From NCBI GenBank assembly GCA_965242915.1, contig CBDETN010000028.1:335792-399791 (forward strand): 64,000 nt of DNA, read 5' to 3'. The position numbers and the translations under genes were made by a program. Of this stretch, positions 24,521-37,500 are shown in pieces; the stretch's first letter is position 1, and every line of letters begins with the position of its first letter. Origin of the DNA: CAJXII01 sp965242915 (GTDB taxonomy: Bacteria > Campylobacterota > Campylobacteria > Campylobacterales > Arcobacteraceae). The notes beneath the pieces are model-generated. The model saw only the letters and a program-made list of their open reading frames with translations. It was not told the DNA's origin and ran no database searches.

Positions 24521-25317
24521 AAATTAAGATTAAGGATGTGCTACAAATACACGAGTTGGATCATAAGGTTTATTATGGTTATAAATCGCCCAAATAATAT
24601 ATGCTAGTTTTCTAGCAACTATTATTAAAGTTTCTTTTTTTGCACGACCTGAGGCTACATGATTTCTAAAGATTTGTTTTAATTCACTATTATGTTGTAC
24701 AGCTGCAACTGAGGCTAGATATAATGCTTTTTTAGCATACTTAGCACCTCTTTTAGCTAAATGACAATATTTTAGAGTATTACCTGATTGTTCTTGTGTT
24801 GGATAAAGTCCAAGATAACCAATCAAAGACTTAGCATCTTTAAATCTATCAATGTTACCACATTCAGCAAGTACTGCTAATAATGTTTTGTCTGATACAC
24901 TAGGGATTGTTCTAAGATTATCTAATACAGATGAGATATAATCTTCATCTTCTTTAGTAACTTCATTTGAACTAATTGGTTTATCAAATATTTTTAACAT
25001 ACTTCATTGTAACCATATTCCTATATTGTGCAGTTTGATATGGATTTAATAATATCACATTATAGTTTAACTCTATTAGGTATCTATAAAGATTTTCAAA
25101 TAAAAGTCCTGTAGCTTCCATACCAATTATAATATCTCTAGTATCGCAATTAAGTGATACAATATTATTGATTAGTTTTTTAAATCCATCAATAGATGAG
25201 TTAAAAGGGAATGGTTTAATAATCATCTCTTCTTTATCATCAATTACACTACAAACACTAAAAGCTTTAGCAATATCAATTCCTACAAAAAATATAACAC
25301 ATCCTTAATCTTAATTT
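24521..25317 (-). mobile_element. IS110-family remnant bounded by perfect 20-bp inverted repeats
   Basis: The inverted repeats lie at 24521-24540 and 25298-25317 and are exact reverse complements (AAATTAAGATTAAGGATGTG and its complement). They enclose a broken transposase gene on the minus strand. One repeat covers the probable start codon, the other the stop codon. IS110 elements usually lack terminal inverted repeats; the IS1111 subgroup has subterminal ones. No target duplication was recognised. Confidence 0.7.
24530..25302 (-). pseudogene. IS110-family transposase, frameshifted and internally deleted
   Basis: On the minus strand, VGIDIAKAFSV near 25285 is the start of the DEDD catalytic domain, followed by GMEATGLLFENLYRYL and NVILLNPYQTAQYRN. 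The frame then stops at 24984, and a second frame overlapping it by 17 bp carries the C-terminal Transposase_20 domain: LRTIPSVSDKTLLAVLAE, IGYLGLYPTQEQSG, AKRGAKYAKKALY, and RAKKETLIIVARKLAYI. About 100 or more residues between the halves, including the second pair of catalytic acidic residues, are missing. A probable ATG at 25300-25302 is out of frame with VGID unless one T is removed from a T run, so there are at least two frame lesions. Not functional. Confidence 0.85.
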
Positions 25318-25597
25318 TTGATTTATGCTCACAGCCTCCTATTATGGATGGTAAGAGATAAAACACTTCCATAGCTTCCTAAATAGGTGAGTTTATACAA
25401 TCAAAATAATACGCTTTCTTAGGTGATATAAAAATCACTTTATTCACAAGGAAATGAAGATTATTTAATGATGTAATTAACTGTGAATTGTAAAAAAATT
25501 TAACAAATTAAATTTAATACAAACATAAATAATATATACAACTTTTATTCTGTTTTAGTAATAAAAGTTGATTAATATATTATAGGAGGAGACAAAG
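25318..25597. other. Region between IS110 remnant and giant gene 2
   Basis: No gene. It contains a nested stem candidate at 25338-25387 (CCTATT / AATAGG outside, ATGGA / TCCAT inside) and an 11-bp inverted repeat just before giant gene 2 (25539-25570). The leader shared by giant genes 1, 3 and 4 is absent here, although the Shine-Dalgarno region GGAGACAAAG before the ATG is the same as in genes 3 and 4. Confidence 0.55.
25539..25570 (+). promoter_or_regulatory. Inverted repeat upstream of giant gene 2
   Basis: CAACTTTTATT (25539-25549) and AATAAAAGTTG (25560-25570) are exact reverse complements with a 10-nt spacer, ending 27 bp before ATG 25598. It could be an operator or an mRNA hairpin. 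It differs from the hairpin in front of genes 1, 3 and 4. Confidence 0.5.
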
Positions 25598-28500
25598 ATG
25601 AAAAAAACAAAGCAAATTTATATAAAGCTAATAGCTATAGGTTTAATTACAATGATGGTTACTGGATGTGGCGGCGGAGGAGGATCTTTAGATTCTTCAT
25701 CTTCTTCATCTTCTTCATCTTCTTCATCTTCTTCTTCAGCCATAAATGGTAATGTTGCAAAAGCTCCAATTGATAATGCCACAGTTACAATTTATAGACT
25801 TGATACAAATGAAGTATTAGGTACAACTAAAACTGATGCTAAAGGGGATTATTCTTTAGATATTGGTAATTATACTGGTGCAGTAAGAATAGTTGCTAGT
25901 GGTGGAACTTATATAGATGAAGTATCGGGTGTAGAACAAAACTCATCAACTTTAAAGTTAGAAGCTATCTCATCTATAACAGTAACTGATAGAATGGTAA
26001 ATGTTACCCCTGTTACTGATATATCTGCTCAAAAGTTATTAAGTATGGAGACTAATGCTTCTAAACTTGCGAATAAAATAAGTATAATAGAAGATGTGAA
26101 TAAAAATATAGCAAGAATTTTAACAGGCAGCGATTTTAACCCTACAAAAGTTAGAGCTAAAATCCTTGATAGAACAGGTAAAGAGAAGATTAAAGTATCT
26201 GATGGGGATGAAGGTAAATATGGTATCTTATTAGCCGTATTTGCTAAGCTGTCAGATAGTAATGCTTCAAATGTTAGAGCTCAAATAGATGCTGTTTATG
26301 ATGATATTAAAGATGGTATAGCAGATAAACTATCTGATGATATACAAAGTGCTTTAGACAATACAGATATCCAAAATGGTATCGATTCTAATGTAACAAA
26401 TGATTTAAAATATACTGCTAGGCAACAACTATCATATGATATAAATGCAACTCTTAGTGGAATTACAAATATAACAAATCAAAAAAGAGGTGGAAAAACA
26501 GAATTTTTTGTAACTGTTAATAATATCAACACTAAAATACCTATTGTACTAAAAAATGAATTTGCCACTTTTGAAGCCAAAGATAAAAATGGAAATGATA
26601 TAGCTTATGTATCAAATGGCTCAACTATAAAAGTAACGCTTAAAAATAGTGGAGATTTTAATAATACAAGAAGTGTTATGCTTAATATTGGTTCAAATAA
26701 ATTTTTATTAACTAGTAAAACAAATCAACAAACAACTTCTACACTTAAAAGTGAAGATATATTTGTAAATAGACAAACCAATAGATATGATTTAAATCGC
26801 TATTTTAAAGACCCAGATGGAGACAAATTAACATATAGTTATGATGGAGAGTTACCCGAAGGGATTAGTCTTGATGATGATGGTATTTTTAGGGGGACAC
26901 CAACACTTAATAAGTCAAAAATTTTTAAAATTGATATATATGCAAAAGATAGCCATGGAAATATTATCAAGAAAAAATTTAGATTAAATGTTTTATCAAG
27001 ACCAAGAGTAGATAGTATTACTGTGGAAATCTCTACAAAGGTAAAGGGCGGGATAACAGTAGCAGCAAAGCTTAAATTTAATAAAGATATAAATATTACA
27101 ACTGCCGGAACAATGACAATTGTATTTGCAAATAATGCAGGAAAGAGTACTTTTGATCTACCTCTAGGTGTAATTTTAAAAGATGATGGAATAGATATTG
27201 ATATTATTACAGGAAGTGGAAATAATATCCAGGTACAAGCCTCTTCTATAGTAACTGATGCAATAATTAAACAAAAAGGCTTAGAGGATAGAAACTTTAA
27301 CTTTATAACTGCGGCAGGACAAACAGTTGAAAATTTAATAGTTGATAACACAGCACCAGTTTGGCTTAGTAATACAAGTGCAGCTATTAATGAAAATGCA
27401 GTTATCGATACTGTAGTTTATCAATCAAATGTAAGTGATAGTGATAGTAATATCACTTATAGTATAAATGATGCCAATTTTAGTATTGATACTAAAGGTA
27501 AATTAACATTGGCTAAAACTTTAGATTATGAGACTAAACAAAGCTATAGTTTGAATATTGAGGCAAAAGATACAGCTGGAAATATTGCTACACAAACAAT
27601 AGATATCCAAGTTAATAATATAGTAGATACTAAACCAGTTTTAGCTAATCCTGCGCAAGCAACTATAAGTGAAGATATTTTACAAGATACAATAATAGAT
27701 ACAATTAAAACTAATGGGGCTAATAGTGATGAAAATACAATAAATAGCTTTAGTATAAGAAATAGTGATGCTAATTTTATTATTGATAATAATGGTGCTG
27801 TAAAAATAGTATTAAATAGTCATATTAACTATTCAGTAAATAATGACCATAAATACACTTTACAAATATATGCTACAAATGATAAAGGTGATAGTGATGA
27901 TGTCAATTTAACTATTTTAGTTACTAATACTCCTGAAATTACAGCTAAAGATGACAAAAAAACTATGAAAAATACCGAGAACTCTATAATTATAGATGTT
28001 CTTGCTAATGATGATAAAGGGATAGATAACAAAGATTTAACTATTAAAAGTGTAACAGTACCCAATATTGGTACAGCTGAAATTATAGATGACAATAAGA
28101 TAAAATATACAAACACTTCTACAGACACAGGAACTATTTCTTTTACTTATACCATGACTAATGGGGAAGATGACAACACCGCAAATGTAAATATCTCTAT
28201 AATTGATGCAACTTTAGTACCAGATGCTCCTACTGTAAATACTATTGCAGATGATGATATTATAAATTCCCTTGAGAGTAAAAGTGCTGTAAATATTACA
28301 GGAACTGCTACACCTGATATAAAAGTAACCGTTACTTATAATGATATTTCAAAAACAGTTAAAAATGTAGGTTCAGATGGAAAATGGAGTGTAAAATATG
28401 AGGTAACAGAACTTCCTAGCAATGGAACATCATCAGAGGTAGTAGCATATACTACTACTGTTTTTGGTACGGAGAGTCTTAAGAGCAAAAAAACTCTTAA

Positions 28501-31500
28501 AATAGATACGACTAAACCAACAGTTACAATTACTAATGATAAGAGTGTGGATACATTAAACAAAACTGATAATACCGTAACTTTTACATTTTCTTTTAGC
28601 GAAGAAATAAAGAGTTTTACTGCGAATGATATTACTGTACAAAATGGAGAAAAATCTACTTTTAAATCAGTAATTACTGATAAAAAGTGGACTTTAGCTG
28701 TAATAGCAAATGATAATAGCACAAAAGCTATTACTGTAAGTATTAATCTAGATATAGAAGATAAAGCAGGAAATAAGCTTAGTAGTGAAGGAAATAAACT
28801 TGATGATGAAAAGAAACTAGTTTCTAAAAGTATTAAAGTTGATACAAGAGAGGTAACTCTTGAGGTAACTTTTCCTATTATGGAAGATGGTATTATCTCT
28901 AAAGCTGAAGAGGAAAGAGTTATTATAAGTGGTACTACTAACGGTAGGAAAGTAGAAGTGACAATTGCTACACTTGACAAAGTAGATGCCAATGTAAATG
29001 ATGATGGAAAATGGGCTACTAAAGGAATTAATATAAGTTCATTGCCTGAAGGTGCACTTACTTTAGTGATTAAAGCTTCTAAAAATGGTAATATAAAAAC
29101 TCTAACTTATAATGATAAAATATTAAAAGATACACTTAGTCCTACAATATCTGAGCTTATTATTCCTACAACCTCTTTACTTAATGAAAATGAATTTAAG
29201 ATTAGTTTTAAATTTGATACATTTGTAACACCTATGAAACTTCCAATGAAAGATAATTTTATATTAAAAAATGTAGATTTGATATCAAATGTTTATAACC
29301 CGACAAGTAAAATTTATACTGTTACCTTTAAACCCAAAGATGATGACGAAGGTACTTTAAAAATCATTTTAAACAAAAATGCTGTAGAAAGTATTGCAGG
29401 AAATGGAAATAAGGAAAAAGATTTATATACACATAACTTTAATTCTAAGAAACCAACAATTACTATAACCTCACATAAAGAAGGTCAATTTATTGATGAA
29501 AGTGAAGCTTCAAACTTAACGTTAGAAGGAACAACTAATGCAGAAGATGGACAAAGCGTAAGCTTAAATATAGGAGATTCAATACTAGGAACAGCTCTTG
29601 TTACAGATGGTACTTGGAGTAAAAGCGAAATTGCACTTAAAGATAAATACTACAGATATGTAAGAGTTTACAGTGATGGTTCAAGTTCGAATACTGGTAA
29701 TCATGTAGTAGAGATAGAAGTATATGATACAGACAATGTAAATGTAGCAAGTGGTAAAACAGTAACAGGATATAAAGTTAGTGATAATACATCTATTATT
29801 ATAAAAAATAGTTCAAGAATTACTGATGGTTCTTTTAAAAACAAAAGTGCTTATGCAGACATTAGCACTGGATATACATATACATTGCTTGATTTAGGCA
29901 GCTTACATGAACTAAAATCGATTAAAGTATGGAGATATTTTGATGGAAGAAAATACAATAAAACTCATATAAAAGTATCAAATGATAATGTTAATTGGCA
30001 TAGTGTATATGATGGAAGTACTCCTTATGCAGAAAGTAGTAGTGGTAAAGAGTTTAAAACTATACCTTATAGAATGATAATACAAGGAAACACAACTTTA
30101 ACTGCAAATATCAAAAATAAATTAGGGAATGAAAACTCTATAACTTTAACTTTAAATATTAAAAAAAACCCACAAATAACTTCTATAAATATCGATAATG
30201 ATACTTTAATATCAGGAGCAACTACACAAGTTACAGTTGATTTTGATAATAGTATTGATACTTCTACATTTACAGAAGAAGATATAAATGCAACAAATGT
30301 TGATTTAACTGATTTTATCTGGAGCAACTCTAATAAAACATTAACTGCAACTTTAACACCAAAACCAGATATAGAAGATATAACAAATACAATTGAAATA
30401 GGCGTTAATTGGAAAGATATTAATGGTTTGAGTGGTAGTGGATATACAAGTACGAATTATAAAGTTATTACAAAATATACAGAAGTAAAACAAGTAAGTT
30501 TTGCTTCACATCTAGTTTCAAGTGATCCATATCATATAGGAGAGAGTGTAAAAATAAGCGTTATTTTTAGTAAAGCTGTAGAAGTTACAGGAACTCCTTA
30601 CTTAAATATCAACCTAGATAGTGTATCTAAAAAGGCAAAATATATAAGTGGGAATGGTACAAAAATATTGTTTTTTGCATACAGTATAAAAAATGGTGAT
30701 AGTGCAAATGGTATCTCAATAAATGCTGATATAAAGTTAGATTCTAATAGTAATATAAAAGATAAAATAACTCTTTTAAATACAAATAATACTTTTGAGG
30801 CAATAGAAAAAAATACAAATCATAAAGTAGATACAACTAAAGCTGGAATCGATTCTATTAGTGTTACATCAAATCCTGCTAAAGGTTCATATGTAAAAGA
30901 TGAGAAGATTAACTTCAAAGTGACATTTAGTGGCGGTGTAACAGTAACAAATGCTCCAACTTTAAGCTTAGTAGTAGGCGATAAAATAGTTAAAGCTATA
31001 TATAAAGATGGAAGCGGTACTAAGATTATAAATTTCACATATACAGTTGAAGATAATTCTTTTGATGCAGATGGTATATCTATATCAAAAAATGCTATTC
31101 TTTTAGCTGAAGGTACGATCAAAAGTTCTAATGATAGCGTTCTTTTATATAATGCTCAAGTATCAAATATAAAAGGACAAACTGTAAACTCATTGACTCC
31201 TTATATAAAAGATATAACTCTAAGTGCAACAAAATCAGGTTTAAATGAAACAGCAATTGTAGGAGATACTCTAAAAGCAAGCTTTACTTTTAACTCAAAT
31301 GTTACCTTAGAAGGAACAGGTATTTCTCTAAAAGCAAAAATTGGGTCAAAAGATATAAGTATGGCGTTTTTCTCACAAGAGGCTAATAAGTTAATATTTA
31401 CTTATACTATTGTAGAAAATGATAGCTCAATTAGTGGGTTTAACCTCATAAAAAATTCTTTAATTTTAAAAAGTGGTACAACTTTAAAAAGTACCACAAA

Positions 31501-34500
31501 TGGTAAAAATGTAACTTTAAAGCACCTTTTTAAAAGTAATAATACAAAAATTGATGGTATTAAACCAACTCTTGTAATTAATGCTCCTAAAAAAGTAAAT
31601 AAAGATTTCACAATAACAGTAAGCAGTTCAAAAGAGTTGAGCAGTATAGATAAGAGTAAGATTAGCGTTTCTGCTCTTTTTGATGTAAGTGAATTCAAGC
31701 TTGCAAAGGATAAAAAATCTGCAACTTTAAAAATGACTTTAAAAGCAGATACTAAAAGTAATGAAAAAAATCAAGATATAAAAGTAATTTTTGAAGCAGC
31801 AGCATTTACAGATACAAGCGGGTTAAAAAGTAAAAAGCAAGAAAAAACTATCATATTTGATAAAATAACTACACTTAACATTACAAATCCAATAGTAGAT
31901 AAGATTTATACTTTAAAAGAGATGCAAAATATGAATATATCAGGTACGACAGATGCTGAAGCTGGACAAAAAGTAAAAGTAAATGATATTTTTGATGTAG
32001 AGGTACAAGCTGATGGAACTTGGAGTAAAAAGGTTAATTTACTTACAAGAAGTAATATTGCACTTAAAAGTAATGGCTTAGTTAAGATTTCAAGTTCACC
32101 TGGACTTATATGGCCTGATGATAAGAGTATAGATGATTTAATAGATGGGAAAAAATCAAAATCTGATTTATTTAAGATTAACAATGCATTAGATAAGAGT
32201 TTAACATTTAAATTTGATGAGAAATATAAGGAAGCGAGGTTTACTATTTGGCATAAAGATGCAGGAGATTATGCAGCATTTTGGACAACATTAAACGGCT
32301 CTTTAATTATTTTTAAAAATGGTGACAAAGTTGTAAAACAACTAATTTTTAAAGGAAAACAAGAATATTCCACAGGGGTATCATCTAAATCTTATGATAT
32401 AGAAACAAATATAGTATTTGATGAAGTTGTATTTGTATTTAAAAAATCAACTCCTTGGTTTGGCGAAATTGAGATTTTGGCAAGTCCTGTTACAAAAGCT
32501 TATATAAATGCAAGTGTAAAAGATAAATTAGGTAATAAAGCTAGAGTAACCAAAACTGTAAATATGGATATCACGGTTCCTACAGTAAGCATTGAACTAA
32601 ATACTAGAAATATTCTAGCAAATAAAAAGTTAGCAGCTACTATAACCCTAAGTGAGGCAGTAAAAGGTTTTAGCTTAGAGAATATAAGTGTTACAAATGA
32701 TAGTATTGATATAGATGGTCAAAAGAAATTTGGTACTTTTACGTTAGAAGATATAAACCTTCTTAAAAAAAGTATCATATTTACTCCAAATGCAGAGACT
32801 AAAGCTGATAATATAAAAATAGTTATTGGCAAAGATTTTACAGATCTCTATGATAATAAACCAATAGCTATTACAAGCAGTGCCTCTTTTAATATAGATA
32901 CCCTAAGAGGTAAAATTAATACTATTATAATACTACCTCATTTTGAGCCTACCATACCTTTTGTAACAAATGAAGAGATTAATATTAGAGTTGTTTTTGA
33001 AGAAGATGTAACAGTACAAGGTACTCCAAGTATAAAAATACTTTTATATAAAGCAGATGATACAACTGTTGAAGCAAAGGCTACTTTTAAAAATGCTATT
33101 AATACAAAAGTATTAAATTTTATATATAAAGTACAAGCAGGAGATCTATATAGTGCTATGAGCATCCCTAAAGGAGATATTGATTTAAATGAAGGTTCTA
33201 TAAAATTATTATCAACAAATGATGCAAATATTAGTTATGAAAATGTACCTGAAAATACAAATATTAAAATAGATAGTACCATAACGTCAATTAGTTCTAT
33301 AAGTATTAGTTCAAATCCAGGTGCAGATAAAACATATACAACAGGTGATAAAGTAGAGTTTAAAGTAGAATTTACTAAGGCTATTACAATAATAAATACT
33401 AATGCTAAATTAAAATTTACCTTAGATGAGACGGTAAAAGAAGCTAGTTATAAAAGTGGAAATGACAATACAATTCTCTTTGAGTACCTTATTGTAAGTG
33501 GTGATAAAGATACCAATGGGATAAGTATAAATTCTAATGCTATAGCTGCTAATTCTTTTGGAGAGAATATCTTTTTAAACAATGTTGCAATAGCTAGTGA
33601 TGAAAATCATAAAGTAAGTACTACAGGATCTACTATACAACATAGCTATTTTGAAACAAAGCCAAGTATTTATTATAAAGCAGGCGATACAATAACGGCT
33701 ATTTTAGAGTTTAATGAAAATATAGTACTTTTTATATCTACGGATAAGCCAAGCCTTAACTTAGAACTTGGAGATAAGCTTGTAAAAGCGGTATATGATA
33801 AAATAGTAGATAATAAACTATATTTTAAGTATATAGTTCAAGATAAAGATACAGCAAAACAAGGTGCAAGTATAGTAAAAAGCTCACTTAACTTAAATTT
33901 TGCACAATTAAAAAATATTGTTGGTAGTGATGTGAAACCAGAATTTAATGGTTTATTTCATGATAAGAATACTGTAGTTGATACATTAGTTCCCACTCTT
34001 ACTATTAAAATACCCAAGAATCAAAATAAGGATTTTACTGTAACTATAGAAGCAAGTGAAGAGATAACTATAAAAGATACAAATAAATTTAGTATAAATC
34101 AAGGAAGTATCAACAAGATAGATTTAAATGAGAATAAGAAAACTATAACGATAACAATAAATGCACCAACTAGCTATGATGGAGATATAAGTCTTACAAT
34201 AGAAGCAGGGGCAGTAGAAGATAAAGCTAGAAATAGCAACAATAAAACTACAGGAAGTAGCTTTTTTAGTACAAGCAAGCCAACTATTAGTATTACTACA
34301 CCTTTAAATAATACAAAACATTTAGTAGATGATGGAGTACTTATAACAGGTGTTTCAAATATAGAAGATGGTCAAAAAATAACTGCAAAAGTAGGCGAAT
34401 TAAAAGTTGGAGATTTTGTGGTTAAAAATGGTAAATTTGAAGCAATAATCCCTAGAGCTTATTTTAGTAAGAAGTATAGATATGTAAGAGCATATTTTAA

Positions 34501-37500
34501 CAGATCGCCCGATATTATACACCTTACAGAATTTGTAGTTTTAGATCCACAAGGTAAGAAGCTAGAGGTTAATAAGATGGTTAAATTGTTTAAAGAAGTT
34601 AACAGCATATATATAGATACAGAATCATTAGGGGATAATTATTCTCCAACGGGTGCTATCAATGGAATAAGAGGTGATTTTCCTTTTTATGGAAGAGGTA
34701 TGTATTATATTCCAGCAGGAAAGTATTATCTTGATTTAGATTTGCTTAATAAGTATCCTATCTCATCAGTTTCATTGGATACTAACTATCACTTTGTAGC
34801 TAGAAATATTATTTTACAAGTATCAAACGATAAAATCACTTGGGATACTATAAAAGATTATAGAGGACATGGTTCAAATATACGAAACCATGATTGGCTA
34901 AATCCATTTATGGAAACCAATACTAAAGTAAAATTTTATGCTACAAATAAATATGGAACCTCTTCAAGCGAAGTTAGCAGGGATTTAATACCATCTATAA
35001 AAGCAACTGCAAAAATTAGTTTAGATAAAACTGTTGTAAAATTTGAGGAAGATATAAATATCTCTATAACTTTAAGTCCAAATACAGATTTAAGCAGTTT
35101 TACAAAAGATGATATTATTGCAGAAAATGGAACTTTAGGAGATCTTAAAACTGATCCAAATAATGCTTATAAAAAATATATAAGTTTTACGCCAAGCCTA
35201 AATATAAATGATGCAACAAATGTAATCACTTTAAAAAATACTTGGACTAATAAAGCTGGATTTAATGCTTCATTGACAACTAGTAAAAACTATGAAGTTG
35301 CAACAAAACCAGTTACAATAACTATCACAGATGACCAAGATAAGGTTACAAATAAAGAGATTAAATATACCTTTAAATTATCATCACCTAGCAGTACCTT
35401 TGATATAGATGATATACAGGTATCTTCAAATGCTATAAAATCAAACTTTAGTGGAAGTGGTGATAGCTATAGCTTAACTGTAACTCCACCAGAAGATTTT
35501 GAAGGAGATTTAATTTTAGTAATAGAAGCAGACACAGTAAGTGATACCAATGGTATAGGAAATTTATATTTAGAATATATTCAAAAAGTAAATACTAAAC
35601 CTATGCCAAAGCCAACTATCGATCCTATAGCTGCTTTAAATGATCTTAATGATGATATAAATATCACAGGTTCTGGAAAAATCGGGGCTGCAATTTTAGT
35701 AGAGTTTAATGGTATCAAAAAGAGTACAACAGTCTTAATTGATGGTACTTGGAATTTAACTCTTGGTGTAAATAGCTATTTTGAAGATGATACTTATGAT
35801 GTAAAAGTTATTATGAGTGATGAGGCAGGAAATAGTAATTTTGAAACCACAACATTTGAAATAGATACAAGTAGTGATGAATTTGCTCAACTTTTTATAG
35901 ATTCAAAGATAATGGCTGATAATATTATCAATCAATTTGAACAGTATAGTATTGAGGTATCTGGAAAAACAAAAAATATTCCAGATGGCACAAACTTAAC
36001 TCTAAAGATAGGAACTATTAATAAATCTACTACAGTTATAAATAATATTTGGAGTGTAGATAATATTGATATCTCATCTTTAGATGATGGAAATATCTCA
36101 ATAGTTGCCCAAGTTGGGACTCTAAGTAAAAGTCAAAATATCTTTAAAGATACATCATCAATAGTTCCAATATTTAGTACCTCAAAATTACTTGTAAAGG
36201 ATGACTTTAATATTATTTTAGAGTTTAGCAAAGATGTAATAGGTTTTGATATAACAAAGTTAAAGATAACAAATGCGACTATATTATCATTAACTAAAGT
36301 TAACAATAAAAAATATATTCTTAGTATAGATACAAGTGATACTCAAACTAAAACTATATCTGTATCAATAAAAGAAAATTTAGTTGCCACTGAGATTGGA
36401 AATAAAAATTCAAGTGCTAGTATAGATATTGCTATAGATAAGATAGCACCAACTTTAGCTATCATTTCACATACAAACAATCAGATAATTACTAGAAATG
36501 AAGCTTCTAACTTAACTTTAAGTGGGACAAGTGAAGCGGGAGCAGAAGTTGACTTGAGTATTGGAACTAATAGTCTTGGAACTACTAGTGTTGATAATGC
36601 AGGAAATTGGGAAAAATCAAATCTTAATATATTGATTAATGTAGCCAATATAAATAAAAATATTGTTGAAACTTATACTGGAACTAAGGCTTCTCTTACT
36701 AGTAGTGATTATGCTGATATTAGACATATTTTCGATGGAGATACTACATACAATTCCTCTCATGCTACAGATTTCGGAGAAGAGATTGGTAAATCATTTA
36801 CAACTATATTTAAAGAGGCAACACTGTTAGACCATATGCGAGTATATTGTGGTAATAGTAATGGAAATAGAAACTATGCAAAAGATGTTAAATGGGATTT
36901 TTATGATGCTAATGATCAAATAGTTAAAACTATCACAAAAACTAGTTATGATAAAGATTGGTATTATGACCTTAATCTAAATGGATTATCTATTAAAAAG
37001 ATAATTGCTACAAAAGTAAGAGATGGATATTTGAGTATAAGTGAGTTGGAAATATATCGTAGTAATCCTACTATCACTGTAAAAGCTACAGATGAAGTAG
37101 GAAATGAGATAACTAAAGATATTAATTTAACAGTAGTAAATCATCTTAAAATCACAGATATAAATATAACTGATACAACTTTATCTGCAGGGGAAACAGC
37201 TGATGTAATATTTAATTTTAATATAGAGATTAATACTTTTACTTTTACAGCTGAAGATTTAACTACACCAAATGCTACTATAGATAACTTTGTATGGAGC
37301 GACTCTAATAAAACTTTAACTACAACATTAACTCCAATTAATAATATTCAATATGACAATACAAATAAAATTGCAGTTGGACAAAATTGGGAAGATATAT
37401 ATGGTATATTTGCTAATGGTAACTTTACAAGTATCAATTATGAAGTTGATACAAAACTTCCATCTTTACAAAATATAGCCATCACTTCAAATGCTGGAGA

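Noticed and set aside
25697..25732. Ser microsatellite as an on/off phase-variation switch
   Set aside because: The unit is nine bases, so gain or loss does not shift the frame.
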